From positions 13,750-77,749 of the forward strand of contig CAJULP010000058.1 of the NCBI GenBank assembly GCA_910587295.1: a stretch of DNA of 64,000 nt, read 5' to 3'. This document shows, one piece after another, positions 7,034-15,286 of this stretch. Origin of the DNA: an uncultured Lachnospiraceae bacterium (GTDB lineage: Bacteria > Bacillota > Clostridia > Lachnospirales > Lachnospiraceae). Every line of letters begins with the position of its first letter. The first letter of the stretch is position 1. A program made the translations under genes and the position numbers. The notes below the pieces were generated by a model. That model ran no database searches and had not been told where the DNA came from. It worked only from the letters and a program-made list of their open reading frames with translations.

Positions 7034-9034
7034 GTGCAAAATGAACAAAAATGCTTTAAACTTCACTCGGAATACCAGCCCACAGGCGACCAGCCTGCGG
7101 CTATAGAAGCTTTGGTCAAAGGCTTTAAAGAAGGCAATCAATTCCAGACTTTACTGGGTGTTACCGGCTCCGGAAAGACCTTTACCATGGCCAACGTGAT
7201 CGCGCGGCTGAACAAGCCCACATTGGTCATAGCGCACAACAAGACTTTGGCTGGACAGCTTTACGGGGAGTTTAAGGAGTTCTTCCCGGAAAACGCAGTG
7301 GAATACTTTGTGTCCTATTACGATTATTACCAGCCGGAAGCCTACGTGCCTTCTTCGGATACTTATATAGCCAAGGATTCCTCGGTAAATGACGAGATAG
7401 ACAAATTGCGCCTTTCGGCTACCGCTTCCTTGTCGGAGCGGCGGGATGTGGTAGTGGTTGCCAGTGTGTCCTGTATTTACGGCCTGGGAAGCCCGGACGA
7501 TTATCAGGAAATGATCGTGTCACTGCGGCCGGGGATGACCAAGGATCGTGATCAGGTGCTGCGGGAACTGGTGGACATCCAGTATGACAGAAATGATATG
7601 GATCTTGGCAGAGGGTGCTTCCGGGTCAGAGGCGATGTGGTGGAGGTTTACCCGGCACAGGGCGGAGACCATTTGATCAGGATTGAGTTTTTCGGGGATG
7701 AGATTGACCGGATTGCATTGACGGACCCTCTTACCGGACAGGTGCAGGCAACTTTGGGGCATGTGGCGATTTTCCCTGCATCCCATTACGTGGTTCCCCA
7801 GGAAAAGATCAACGCTGCCTGTATCAATATTGAAGCGGAATTGGAGGAGCGCATCCGGTATTTTAAAAGTGAGGATAAGCTTCTGGAAGCCCAGCGGATT
7901 TCTGAGCGTACCAATTTTGATATAGAGATGCTTAGGGAGACCGGATTTTGCTCAGGTATCGAGAATTACTCCCGGCATTTGGCGGGGATGCCGGCGGGGG
8001 CAATGCCCCATACACTGATGGACTATTTCGGGGATGATTATCTGATCATCATCGACGAATCCCATATGACGATCCCGCAGATTGGCGCTATGTACGTAGG
8101 TGATCGTTCCCGGAAGACCACGCTGGTGGATTATGGATTCCGGCTTCCATCGGCGCTGGATAACAGGCCCTTATGTTTTGCGGAGTTTGAGGATCATATT
8201 GACCAGATGATGTTTGTGTCGGCAACTCCGGCAGCTTATGAGTGTGACCATGAATTACTTCGGACGGAGCAGATCATCCGGCCTACCGGGCTTTTGGACC
8301 CGGAGATCTCCGTGCGCCCGGTAGAAGGGCAGATCGATGACCTGATCGCGGAAATCCGTAAAGAGACAGATAAGCATAACAAGGTATTGGTGACTACCCT
8401 GACTAAGCGTATGGCGGAAGATTTGACGGATTATATGAACGATGTAGGGGTTCGGGTGAAATACCTCCATTCAGATATCGACACTCTGGAGCGGGCGGAG
8501 ATCATCCGGGATATGCGTCTGGATGTGTTTGACGTGCTGGTGGGGATCAACCTTTTGCGGGAGGGGCTGGATATTCCGGAGATCTCGCTGGTGGCAATTT
8601 TAGATGCGGATAAGGAAGGGTTCCTGCGTTCGGAAACTTCCCTGATCCAGACCATAGGCCGTGCGGCAAGAAATGTGGAAGGGCATGTGGTCATGTATGC
8701 GGACCGAATGACGGATTCCATGCGGGCAGCCATTGACGAGACCAACAGGCGGCGTGCCATCCAGCAGAAATATAATGAAGACCATAACATTACCCCGCAA
8801 TCCATCAAAAAGGCAGTTAGAGATCTGATCAGTATATCAAGAGTGATTGCTAAGGAAGAGCTGCAGTTTGAGAAAGATCCTGAATCCATGAGCAAGGCAG
8901 AATTGGAAAAGCTCATCGGCAAGATTGAAAAGCAGATGAAAAAAGCGGCGGCGGATCTTAATTTTGAGGCGGCGGCAGAACTCAGGGATAAGATGGCGGA
9001 ACTAAAGAAAAAATATAACGAACTGGAAAAATAA
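7034..9034 (+). CDS. uvrB: Excinuclease ABC subunit B
   Basis: UvrB, the damage-verifying helicase-like subunit of nucleotide excision repair; 666 residues, the family's normal length. Walker A (GVTGSGKT) is at residues 42-49. The beta-hairpin region YYDYYQPEAYVPSSDTYIAK, the DESH helicase box, SATPA and the QTIGRAARN motif VI follow. The C-terminal UVR domain (about 625-660) binds UvrC. The GTG start at 7034 follows AGAGGTGA. uvrA follows 24 bases downstream, so the two are co-transcribed under the LexA-like site. uvrC is also in this window but 28 kb away. Confidence 0.98.
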   Translation: MQNEQKCFKLHSEYQPTGDQPAAIEALVKGFKEGNQFQTLLGVTGSGKTFTMANVIARLNKPTLVIAHNKTLAGQLYGEFKEFFPENAVEYFVSYYDYYQPEAYVPSSDTYIAKDSSVNDEIDKLRLSATASLSERRDVVVVASVSCIYGLGSPDDYQEMIVSLRPGMTKDRDQVLRELVDIQYDRNDMDLGRGCFRVRGDVVEVYPAQGGDHLIRIEFFGDEIDRIALTDPLTGQVQATLGHVAIFPASHYVVPQEKINAACINIEAELEERIRYFKSEDKLLEAQRISERTNFDIEMLRETGFCSGIENYSRHLAGMPAGAMPHTLMDYFGDDYLIIIDESHMTIPQIGAMYVGDRSRKTTLVDYGFRLPSALDNRPLCFAEFEDHIDQMMFVSATPAAYECDHELLRTEQIIRPTGLLDPEISVRPVEGQIDDLIAEIRKETDKHNKVLVTTLTKRMAEDLTDYMNDVGVRVKYLHSDIDTLERAEIIRDMRLDVFDVLVGINLLREGLDIPEISLVAILDADKEGFLRSETSLIQTIGRAARNVEGHVVMYADRMTDSMRAAIDETNRRRAIQQKYNEDHNITPQSIKKAVRDLISISRVIAKEELQFEKDPESMSKAELEKLIGKIEKQMKKAAADLNFEAAAELRDKMAELKKKYNELEK

Positions 9035-9058
9035 AGTTGAAAGGAAACGGTTATCAAG

Positions 9059-11953
9059 ATGAAGTTATCGGATCAGCATGTAGAAACACCCAGAATGCGT
9101 CCCAGGGAATACATTAAGATCAGGGGGGCCAACGAGCACAATCTTCGGGGGCTTGACGTGGATATTCCAAGAAATGAACTGGTGGTCCTTACGGGCCTTT
9201 CCGGTTCCGGAAAATCCTCCCTTGCTTTTGATACGATCTATGCGGAAGGTCAGAGAAGGTACATGGAATCACTGTCCTCTTATGCAAGGCAGTTCCTTGG
9301 GCAAATGGAGAAGCCCAATGTGGAGAAGATAGAAGGGCTTTCCCCGGCCATTTCCATTGACCAGAAGTCTACAAACAGGAATCCCCGTTCTACGGTAGGA
9401 ACCGTTACGGAGATTTACGACTATTTCCGGCTTTTATATGCCAGGATCGGGATTCCCCACTGTCCGGAGTGCGGAAAAGAGATCAAGCGGCAGAGTGTGG
9501 ACCAGATGGTGGATCAGATCATGGAACTGCCGGAAGGAACCAGACTGCAGTTACTTGCGCCTGTGGTGCGGGGCAGGAAGGGAGAGCATACCAAAGTGTT
9601 TGACCGCGCAAAAAGAAGCGGTTATGTCCGGGCCCGGGTGGATGGCAGTCTTTATGAACTGACAGAGGAGATCAAGCTGGACAAGAACATTAAACACAAT
9701 ATAGAGATCGTGGTGGACAGGCTGGTGGTGAAGCCGGGAATCGAAAGAAGGCTTACGGATTCCGTGGAAAATGTGCTGGAACTTGCAGAAGGGCTTTTGA
9801 TGGTGGATGTAATCGACGGTGAGACGGTCAATTTCAGTCAGAGCTTTGCCTGCCCGGACTGCGGCGTCAGCATCAGTGAGATTGAGCCCAGGAGCTTTTC
9901 CTTTAACAATCCCTTTGGTGCGTGTCCTGTCTGCTTTGGCCTTGGCTATAAGATGGAGTTTGACCCGGAACTGATGATCCCGGACCGGACGCTGAGCATC
10001 AATGCGGGGGCGATTCAGGTTATGGGCTGGCAGTCCAGCAGTGAAGAAGGCAGCTTTACCAATGCGCTTTTGCAGGCGCTTTCCAAGGAATATCAGTTTG
10101 ACCTTGACACACCGGTAGAAGAGCTGCCAGAGAAGGTTTTTCAGATATTGATGTACGGAACTAATGGTAAAGAAGTAAAGGTGCATTACAAAGGGCAAAG
10201 GGGCGAAGGGGTCTATCCGGTTGCCTTTGAAGGCCTGATTAAAAACATGGAAAGAAAATACAGGGAAACCGGTTCTGATTATATGAAGCAGGAGTACGAA
10301 ACCTTTATGCGCATTACACCCTGTAAGGAATGCGGCGGCATGAGGCTTAAGAAGGAATCCCTTGCTGTTACGGTATCTGAGAAGAACATTTATGAGATCA
10401 CTTCCATGTCGATTCGTGACCTTTATAGTTTTTTGAAGGAGATGAAGCTTTCCACCCAGCAGCAATTAATAGGGAAGCAGGTGTTAAAGGAGATTAATGC
10501 AAGGGTAGGGTTTTTGATCGATGTGGGGCTTGAATACCTTTCCTTGTCACGCGCAACGGGCACCTTGTCCGGCGGGGAGGCTCAAAGAATCCGTCTGGCA
10601 ACGCAGATTGGCTCTGGGCTGGTCGGCGTATGCTATATTTTGGACGAGCCCAGCATAGGCCTTCATCAGAGGGATAATGATAAGCTTCTCAATACCTTAA
10701 AGAATCTTCGGGATTTGGGTAATACGCTGCTTGTGGTGGAACATGACGAGGACACTATGCTGGAAGCGGATTATATCGTGGATATCGGCCCGGGCGCAGG
10801 TTCCCATGGCGGCAGCGTGGTAGCTCAGGGAACGGCCCGGGAGATCATGGAGATGGAAGGCTCCATTACAGGCCAGTACTTAAGCGGCAGGATCCAGGTG
10901 CCCGTACCGGAGACCAGGCGCAAGCCCAAGGGATGGCTTGCCGTGAGCGGTGCGTCGGAAAACAACCTGAAAAATATCACCGTAAATATTCCTACCGGAA
11001 TTTTTACCTGTGTCACCGGCGTTTCCGGATCGGGAAAAAGCTCTCTGGTGAATGAGATTCTTTATAAGCGGCTTGCAAGGGATTTAAACCGGGCAAGGAC
11101 TATACCGGGGAAGCATAAGAACATTACAGGGATCAAAAAATTGGATAAGGTGATCAACATTGACCAATCTCCTATCGGAAGGACGCCCAGATCCAACCCG
11201 GCGACTTATACCGGGGTGTTTGACATGATCAGGGATCTGTTTGCGGGAACGCCGGATGCCAAGTCCAAAGGCTATAAGAAAGGGCGTTTCAGCTTTAATG
11301 TGAAAGGCGGACGGTGTGAGGCTTGCGGCGGGGATGGAATCATTAAGATTGAAATGCATTTCCTGCCGGATGTATATGTTCCCTGTGAAGTCTGTGGAGG
11401 CAAGCGTTATAACAGGGAAACGCTGGATGTGAAGTATAAAGGAAAGAACATTTATGACGTGCTGGATATGACGGTGGAAGAAGCGGTTCCGTTTTTTGAA
11501 AACCTTCCATCCATCCGGAGGAAAATTGAGACTTTAAACGATGTAGGGCTTTCTTATGTGAAGCTGGGGCAGCCCTCTACCACTTTGTCCGGAGGGGAAG
11601 CCCAGAGGATCAAGCTTGCCACGGAGCTTAGCAAAAGGAGTACGGGGAATACCATTTATATTTTGGATGAGCCTACCACAGGACTCCATTTTGCGGACGT
11701 GCATAAATTAGTAGAGATTCTGCACAGGCTGGCAGACGGGGGCAACACGGTAGTAGTGATTGAGCATAATCTGGATGTGATCAAGACAGCGGACTATATC
11801 ATTGATATGGGCCCGGAGGGCGGTGACAGAGGGGGAACGGTAGTAGCCTGCGGCACGCCGGAGGAGATTGCCGGCACGCCGGAATCTTATACCGGCCAAT
11901 ATGTAAAAAAAATGTTGAAAAAGTATAAAGAAAATCTGGAGAAGTACCGATAA
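9059..11953 (+). CDS. uvrA: Excinuclease ABC subunit A
   Basis: UvrA, the DNA-damage sensor ATPase that loads UvrB; 964 residues, about 20 more than many homologues because of a short N-terminal extension before YIKIRGANEHNL. It has two ABC ATPase modules: Walker A at about 46-54 (GLSGSGKSS) and at about 659 (GVSGSGKSS), with signatures LSGGEAQRIRLA and LSGGEAQRIKLA and Walker B ILDEPS and ILDEPT. Zinc-binding cysteine pairs (CPECGKEI; CEACGGDG and CEVCGGKR) are present. It is translated from ATG 9059 just after uvrB. Confidence 0.98.
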   Translation: MKLSDQHVETPRMRPREYIKIRGANEHNLRGLDVDIPRNELVVLTGLSGSGKSSLAFDTIYAEGQRRYMESLSSYARQFLGQMEKPNVEKIEGLSPAISIDQKSTNRNPRSTVGTVTEIYDYFRLLYARIGIPHCPECGKEIKRQSVDQMVDQIMELPEGTRLQLLAPVVRGRKGEHTKVFDRAKRSGYVRARVDGSLYELTEEIKLDKNIKHNIEIVVDRLVVKPGIERRLTDSVENVLELAEGLLMVDVIDGETVNFSQSFACPDCGVSISEIEPRSFSFNNPFGACPVCFGLGYKMEFDPELMIPDRTLSINAGAIQVMGWQSSSEEGSFTNALLQALSKEYQFDLDTPVEELPEKVFQILMYGTNGKEVKVHYKGQRGEGVYPVAFEGLIKNMERKYRETGSDYMKQEYETFMRITPCKECGGMRLKKESLAVTVSEKNIYEITSMSIRDLYSFLKEMKLSTQQQLIGKQVLKEINARVGFLIDVGLEYLSLSRATGTLSGGEAQRIRLATQIGSGLVGVCYILDEPSIGLHQRDNDKLLNTLKNLRDLGNTLLVVEHDEDTMLEADYIVDIGPGAGSHGGSVVAQGTAREIMEMEGSITGQYLSGRIQVPVPETRRKPKGWLAVSGASENNLKNITVNIPTGIFTCVTGVSGSGKSSLVNEILYKRLARDLNRARTIPGKHKNITGIKKLDKVINIDQSPIGRTPRSNPATYTGVFDMIRDLFAGTPDAKSKGYKKGRFSFNVKGGRCEACGGDGIIKIEMHFLPDVYVPCEVCGGKRYNRETLDVKYKGKNIYDVLDMTVEEAVPFFENLPSIRRKIETLNDVGLSYVKLGQPSTTLSGGEAQRIKLATELSKRSTGNTIYILDEPTTGLHFADVHKLVEILHRLADGGNTVVVIEHNLDVIKTADYIIDMGPEGGDRGGTVVACGTPEEIAGTPESYTGQYVKKMLKKYKENLEKYR

Positions 11954-11965
11954 ATAAAAAGAAGC

Positions 11966-12016
11966 ATGGACGCAGTAGTTAAGACGGAAGGAGCCGTTCT
12001 TATTTCCTGCGTTCAT
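11966..12016 (+). terminator. Probable terminator after uvrA
   Basis: Arms ATGGACGCAG (11966-11975) and CTGCGTTCAT (12007-12016) pair over 10 bases with one G-U. A smaller inner hairpin (AAGACGG with CCGTTCTT) fills the loop. T-rich sequence follows. This separates uvrBA from the mbl operon. Confidence 0.5.
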
Positions 12017-12053
12017 TTTGCAATACTTTTTGTTAATTTTTTATGAAATCCCT

Positions 12054-12081
12054 TTGAAAAACTATTTCTATGGGTTATAAT
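12054..12081 (+). promoter_or_regulatory. SigA-type promoter of the mbl operon
   Basis: TTGAAA at 12054-12059 and a perfect TATAAT at 12076-12081 are separated by 16 bases, 46 bases before the mbl start. Confidence 0.65.
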
Positions 12082-12127
12082 AATTTGCGGAACAGCCATA
12101 AGAGTAGAAGAGAAAGGGGTATATGGC

Positions 12128-13120
12128 ATGCAGTATACGGATATCGGCATAGATTTGGGAACTGCCAGCATTTTGGTTTACATCAGAGGGAGAGGAGTTG
12201 TGCTCAAAGAGCCCTCGGTGGTGGCTTTTGATAGAGATACCAACAGGATTAAAGCAATCGGTGAGGACGCAAGGCTGATGCTGGGAAGGACTCCCGGGAA
12301 TATCATTGCAGTCCGTCCGCTCAGACAAGGTGTGATTTCTGATTACAGGGTGACGGAACAGATGATGAAATATTTCATCCAGAAAGCCCTTGGGAAAAAG
12401 ACTTTTAGGAAGCCGAGGATTGCCGTGTGTGTACCAAGCGGCGTTACGGAGGTGGAGAAGAAGGCAGTTGAGGATGCGACCCTTCAGGCAGGAGCCAGAG
12501 AGGTATCCATCATAGAGGAGCCAATCGCTGCGGCAATCGGTGCCGGTATAGATATATCTAAGCCCTGTGGGAACATGATCGTGGATATCGGGGGAGGAAC
12601 TTCTGATATTGCGGTAATTTCCCTTGGAGGAACGGTAGTCAGTGCATCCATTAAAATCGCAGGCGATGATTTTGACGAGGCGCTTGTCAGGTTTATGCGT
12701 AAGAAACACAATCTGCTGATCGGTGAAAGGACAGCGGAGGACATTAAAATAAAGATAGGATCAGCTTTTAAGCGTGTGGAAGTGGATTATATGGACGTAA
12801 GGGGGCGGAATCTGGTAACAGGGCTTCCGAAGACCGTGAAGGTATCTTCTGCGGAAACAGAGGAAGCATTAAAGGAGACCACAGCCCAGATTATCGAGAC
12901 GATCCACAGCGTGCTTGAGAAGACTCCCCCGGAGCTTGCGGCAGATATTGCCGACAGGGGAATCGTGCTGACCGGCGGCGGCAGCCTGCTCCGCGGGTTA
13001 GAAGACCTAATTGCGGAAAGGACAGGAATCAATACTATGACAGCAGAGGATCCCATGACAGCCGTGGCGATTGGAACCGGCAAATATGTGGAATTCCTTG
13101 CAGGATATAAGGATGAATAA
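12128..13120 (+). CDS. mbl: MreB/Mbl-family rod-shape actin
   Basis: Actin-like cytoskeletal ATPase of 330 residues that guides lateral cell-wall synthesis beneath the membrane. The N-terminal phosphate loop is DLGTASILVYIRGRGVVL. Phosphate-2 is VDIGGGTSDIAVISLGG (about residues 157-173). The adenosine-binding region LTGGGSLLRGLEDL lies near 285. The length is typical. I prefer the name mbl because the next two genes are FlgF/FlgG-type, reproducing the mbl-flhO-flhP order of Bacillus. mreC and mreD are not adjacent, which also argues against the main mreB locus. Confidence 0.9.
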   Translation: MQYTDIGIDLGTASILVYIRGRGVVLKEPSVVAFDRDTNRIKAIGEDARLMLGRTPGNIIAVRPLRQGVISDYRVTEQMMKYFIQKALGKKTFRKPRIAVCVPSGVTEVEKKAVEDATLQAGAREVSIIEEPIAAAIGAGIDISKPCGNMIVDIGGGTSDIAVISLGGTVVSASIKIAGDDFDEALVRFMRKKHNLLIGERTAEDIKIKIGSAFKRVEVDYMDVRGRNLVTGLPKTVKVSSAETEEALKETTAQIIETIHSVLEKTPPELAADIADRGIVLTGGGSLLRGLEDLIAERTGINTMTAEDPMTAVAIGTGKYVEFLAGYKDE

Positions 13121-13141
13121 ACGGAAAGGTATGGATCTTTT

Positions 13142-13921
13142 ATGATTAAAGGATTGTATACTGCCTATACAGGCATGATCAATGAACAGCACAGGATGGA
13201 TGTGCTTACCAACAATCTGGCTAATGCGGACACCAATGGTTTTAAAAAGGAAGGGGCTACCAGCCAGTCCTTTGACAGTATGCTGGCTTATAAACTGAGG
13301 GATATCTCCGAGGGAGACCGGCGTATGGCAAAGAGGATCGGTATGAACAACCCCGGAGTGAAAATAGGGGAAGGTTATACTGATTTTTCTGAAGGGCCTA
13401 TGAAGGTGACAGGAAATCCTTTTGACCTGGCTTTGACGGACAGGGGATTTTTTGCCGTTGAATTTACAAATAAGGCAGGGGAAACTTCCGTAAAGTATAC
13501 AAGAGACGGTAATTTTACCCTGACACAGGACGGACGTCTTGTGACGCAGGATGGGGATCCGGTTCTGGATGAAAGCGGCCAGCCTATAGAGATTGACCCC
13601 CTGCAGAAGGCAGAGATCAATACCAGCGGGCAGATTGTGCAGGATGGAAGAGTGGTTGCAACCATACAGGTTGCGGACTTTGAGGATTATAATTATTTGG
13701 AGCGGTACGGGGAAAATTACTTCCAGCCCATAGAAGGGGCCACGGAGGCGGAAGCGCCAGCCCAGATATACTCAGGCTATCTAGAGACCGCCAATATATC
13801 CGTGGTAACGGAAATGGTAAATATGATCAATGTTTCTCGGGCATATGAAAGCAACCAGAAGGTGATCACAACTTTTGATGGAACGCTTGATATTGCGGCA
13901 AATCAGCTTGGTAGAATTTAA
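13142..13921 (+). CDS. flhO: Flagellar hook-basal body protein, FlgF/FlgG type
   Basis: Axial rod-family protein of 259 residues. It has the conserved N-terminal rod domain (LYTAYTGM, then LTNNLANADTNGFKKEG) and C-terminal rod motif (YLETANISVVTEMVNMI then RAYESNQKVI), with a variable middle. Such proteins are exported by the flagellar type III apparatus and assemble the distal rod. It lies 21 bases after mbl and 11 before its paralogue, so translation is probably coupled. The symbol follows the Bacillus flhO-flhP pair; a plain flgF/flgG name would also be reasonable. Confidence 0.88.
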   Translation: MIKGLYTAYTGMINEQHRMDVLTNNLANADTNGFKKEGATSQSFDSMLAYKLRDISEGDRRMAKRIGMNNPGVKIGEGYTDFSEGPMKVTGNPFDLALTDRGFFAVEFTNKAGETSVKYTRDGNFTLTQDGRLVTQDGDPVLDESGQPIEIDPLQKAEINTSGQIVQDGRVVATIQVADFEDYNYLERYGENYFQPIEGATEAEAPAQIYSGYLETANISVVTEMVNMINVSRAYESNQKVITTFDGTLDIAANQLGRI

Positions 13922-13932
13922 GGAGGCAGTAT

Positions 13933-14751
13933 ATGGTTAGGAGTTTATGGTCAGCGGCTACGGGCATGAATGCCCAGCAGACGAATGTGGACACAATTGC
14001 AAACAATCTTGCCAACGTGAATACGGTTGGATATAAATCGCAGGTTGCGCAGTTTAAATCGTTGCTTTATCAGACGCTTCAAACGGCAACGACAACGGCG
14101 AACGGGGATCCGAAGCCTACAAGTTCGCAGGTAGGCTTAGGTGTGAGGAACTCCTCTATTAACTCTATTTTTACACAGGGGCCTGCGTTGGAGTCAAGAA
14201 GTGATACTTCTTTTGCCATTGAAGGGGAGGGGTATTTTGCGATCCAGGGTGCCGATCAGAATACATATTACACCCGGAACGGTGATTTTACATGGGCGAC
14301 CAATGGAAGAAACGGGATGATTCTGACCAATCAGGACGGTCTGCCGGTACTCAGCTCTACCGGCAGGACGATTACGCTTGGAACGAATTATGTGACCAAT
14401 AAGATCACGGTGACAGGAGACGGACAGATTTGCTACCCAGATGCTAACAATAATCCGCAGCCGATCGGCGTTACCATTGGTTTGTATCAGTTTAATAATC
14501 CTGGCGGGCTGGTGAGAAACGGGGATACTCTCTGGAAAACATCTGCAGCCAGTGGGGAAGCGTTAAATGAAGCTACCAACAGGAACCTGACACCGAGCAG
14601 AATGCTGCAGGGATATCTGGAAGGCTCTAATGTGCAGGTGGCGGATGAGATGGTCAACCTGATCGTGGCACAGCGTGCTTATGAGATGAACTCCAAGGCA
14701 ATCACGACAACGGATGAAATGATGCAGACAGCAAATAACCTGAAGAGATAA
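13933..14751 (+). CDS. flhP: Flagellar hook-basal body protein, FlgG type
   Basis: Second rod-family protein, 272 residues, paralogous to the preceding one. The N-terminal rod domain reads SLWSAATGMNAQQTNVDTIA with NNLANVNTVGYKSQ. The C-terminal motif is GYLEGSNVQVADEMVNLIVA with QRAYEMNSKAI. The central region is rich in Thr, Asn and Gly and has no cysteine clusters, as expected of an exported structural subunit. The strong ribosome site AAGGAGG precedes ATG 13933. With its neighbours it supports a motile lifestyle. Confidence 0.88.
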   Translation: MVRSLWSAATGMNAQQTNVDTIANNLANVNTVGYKSQVAQFKSLLYQTLQTATTTANGDPKPTSSQVGLGVRNSSINSIFTQGPALESRSDTSFAIEGEGYFAIQGADQNTYYTRNGDFTWATNGRNGMILTNQDGLPVLSSTGRTITLGTNYVTNKITVTGDGQICYPDANNNPQPIGVTIGLYQFNNPGGLVRNGDTLWKTSAASGEALNEATNRNLTPSRMLQGYLEGSNVQVADEMVNLIVAQRAYEMNSKAITTTDEMMQTANNLKR

Positions 14752-14781
14752 CAGGGAGCTTAACGGAAAGGATATAAAATT

Positions 14782-15141
14782 ATGGATGTTGGCGGTATTT
14801 CTTCTTATACTGATTTTTTGGCTGGTCAAAGCCAAAATGTCGCAGGAACGAAATTAAAAGATACCATTAAAAGTACGGACTATACTAAGGCGGAAGACGA
14901 CGAACTGTTAGATGCCTGTAAGCAGTTTGAAGCATATTTTCTGGAACAGGTATTTAAGGAGATGCAAAAGACTGTGGATGCGGTGAAGGATGAAAATAGT
15001 CTTGATACCAGTAACAGTATGATTGACTATTTCCAGGATATGACAATCCAAAGCCTGGCGTCTACTTCCACGGAGCTTCAGGGACTTGGTCTTGCACAGA
15101 CTTTGTATGAGCAGATGAAGCGCAATTATGGTATAGAGTAA
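14782..15141 (+). CDS. Rod-binding protein, FlgJ N-terminal domain
   Basis: A 119-residue protein matching the rod-binding half of FlgJ (LLDACKQFEAYFLEQVFKEM, then MIDYFQDMTIQSLASTS). The muramidase half found in enteric FlgJ is absent, as is usual in Firmicutes. It probably caps or scaffolds rod assembly. It is 30 bases after the FlgG-type gene, in the same operon. A strong hairpin follows, so this is probably the operon's last gene. Confidence 0.85.
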   Translation: MDVGGISSYTDFLAGQSQNVAGTKLKDTIKSTDYTKAEDDELLDACKQFEAYFLEQVFKEMQKTVDAVKDENSLDTSNSMIDYFQDMTIQSLASTSTELQGLGLAQTLYEQMKRNYGIE

Positions 15142-15164
15142 AAACAGATAAAATACACATACAG

Positions 15165-15207
15165 AGGCTGCTGAAATAAGACGGATACCGTCTTGTTTGG
15201 GCAGCCT
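15165..15207 (+). terminator. Hairpin after the flagellar rod operon
   Basis: Outer arms AGGCTGC (15165-15171) and GCAGCCT (15201-15207) and inner arms AAGACGG (15178-15184) and CCGTCTT (15188-15194) are all perfectly complementary. The T-tract is weak (TTGATTT), so strength is uncertain. Confidence 0.6.
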
Positions 15208-15286
15208 TGATTTATGCGTGCGCAGCATGTGATTCGGCAGCTTGTGCGCGGTCAGACTACATCTGGTAAACTGGGAGGAATTAGTT

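Noticed and set aside
6864..7106. 80-codon frame leading into uvrB
   Set aside because: It is out of frame with UvrB, overlaps its start, and has no similarity to a known family.
8431..9057. 208-codon open frame on the minus strand at the end of uvrB
   Set aside because: Ser/Ile-rich translation typical of the antisense of Glu/Lys-rich coding sequence; no domain or ribosome site.
9551..10465. 304-codon open frame on the minus strand inside uvrA
   Set aside because: It is a shadow of the conserved uvrA frame, has no ribosome site and shows no recognisable domain.
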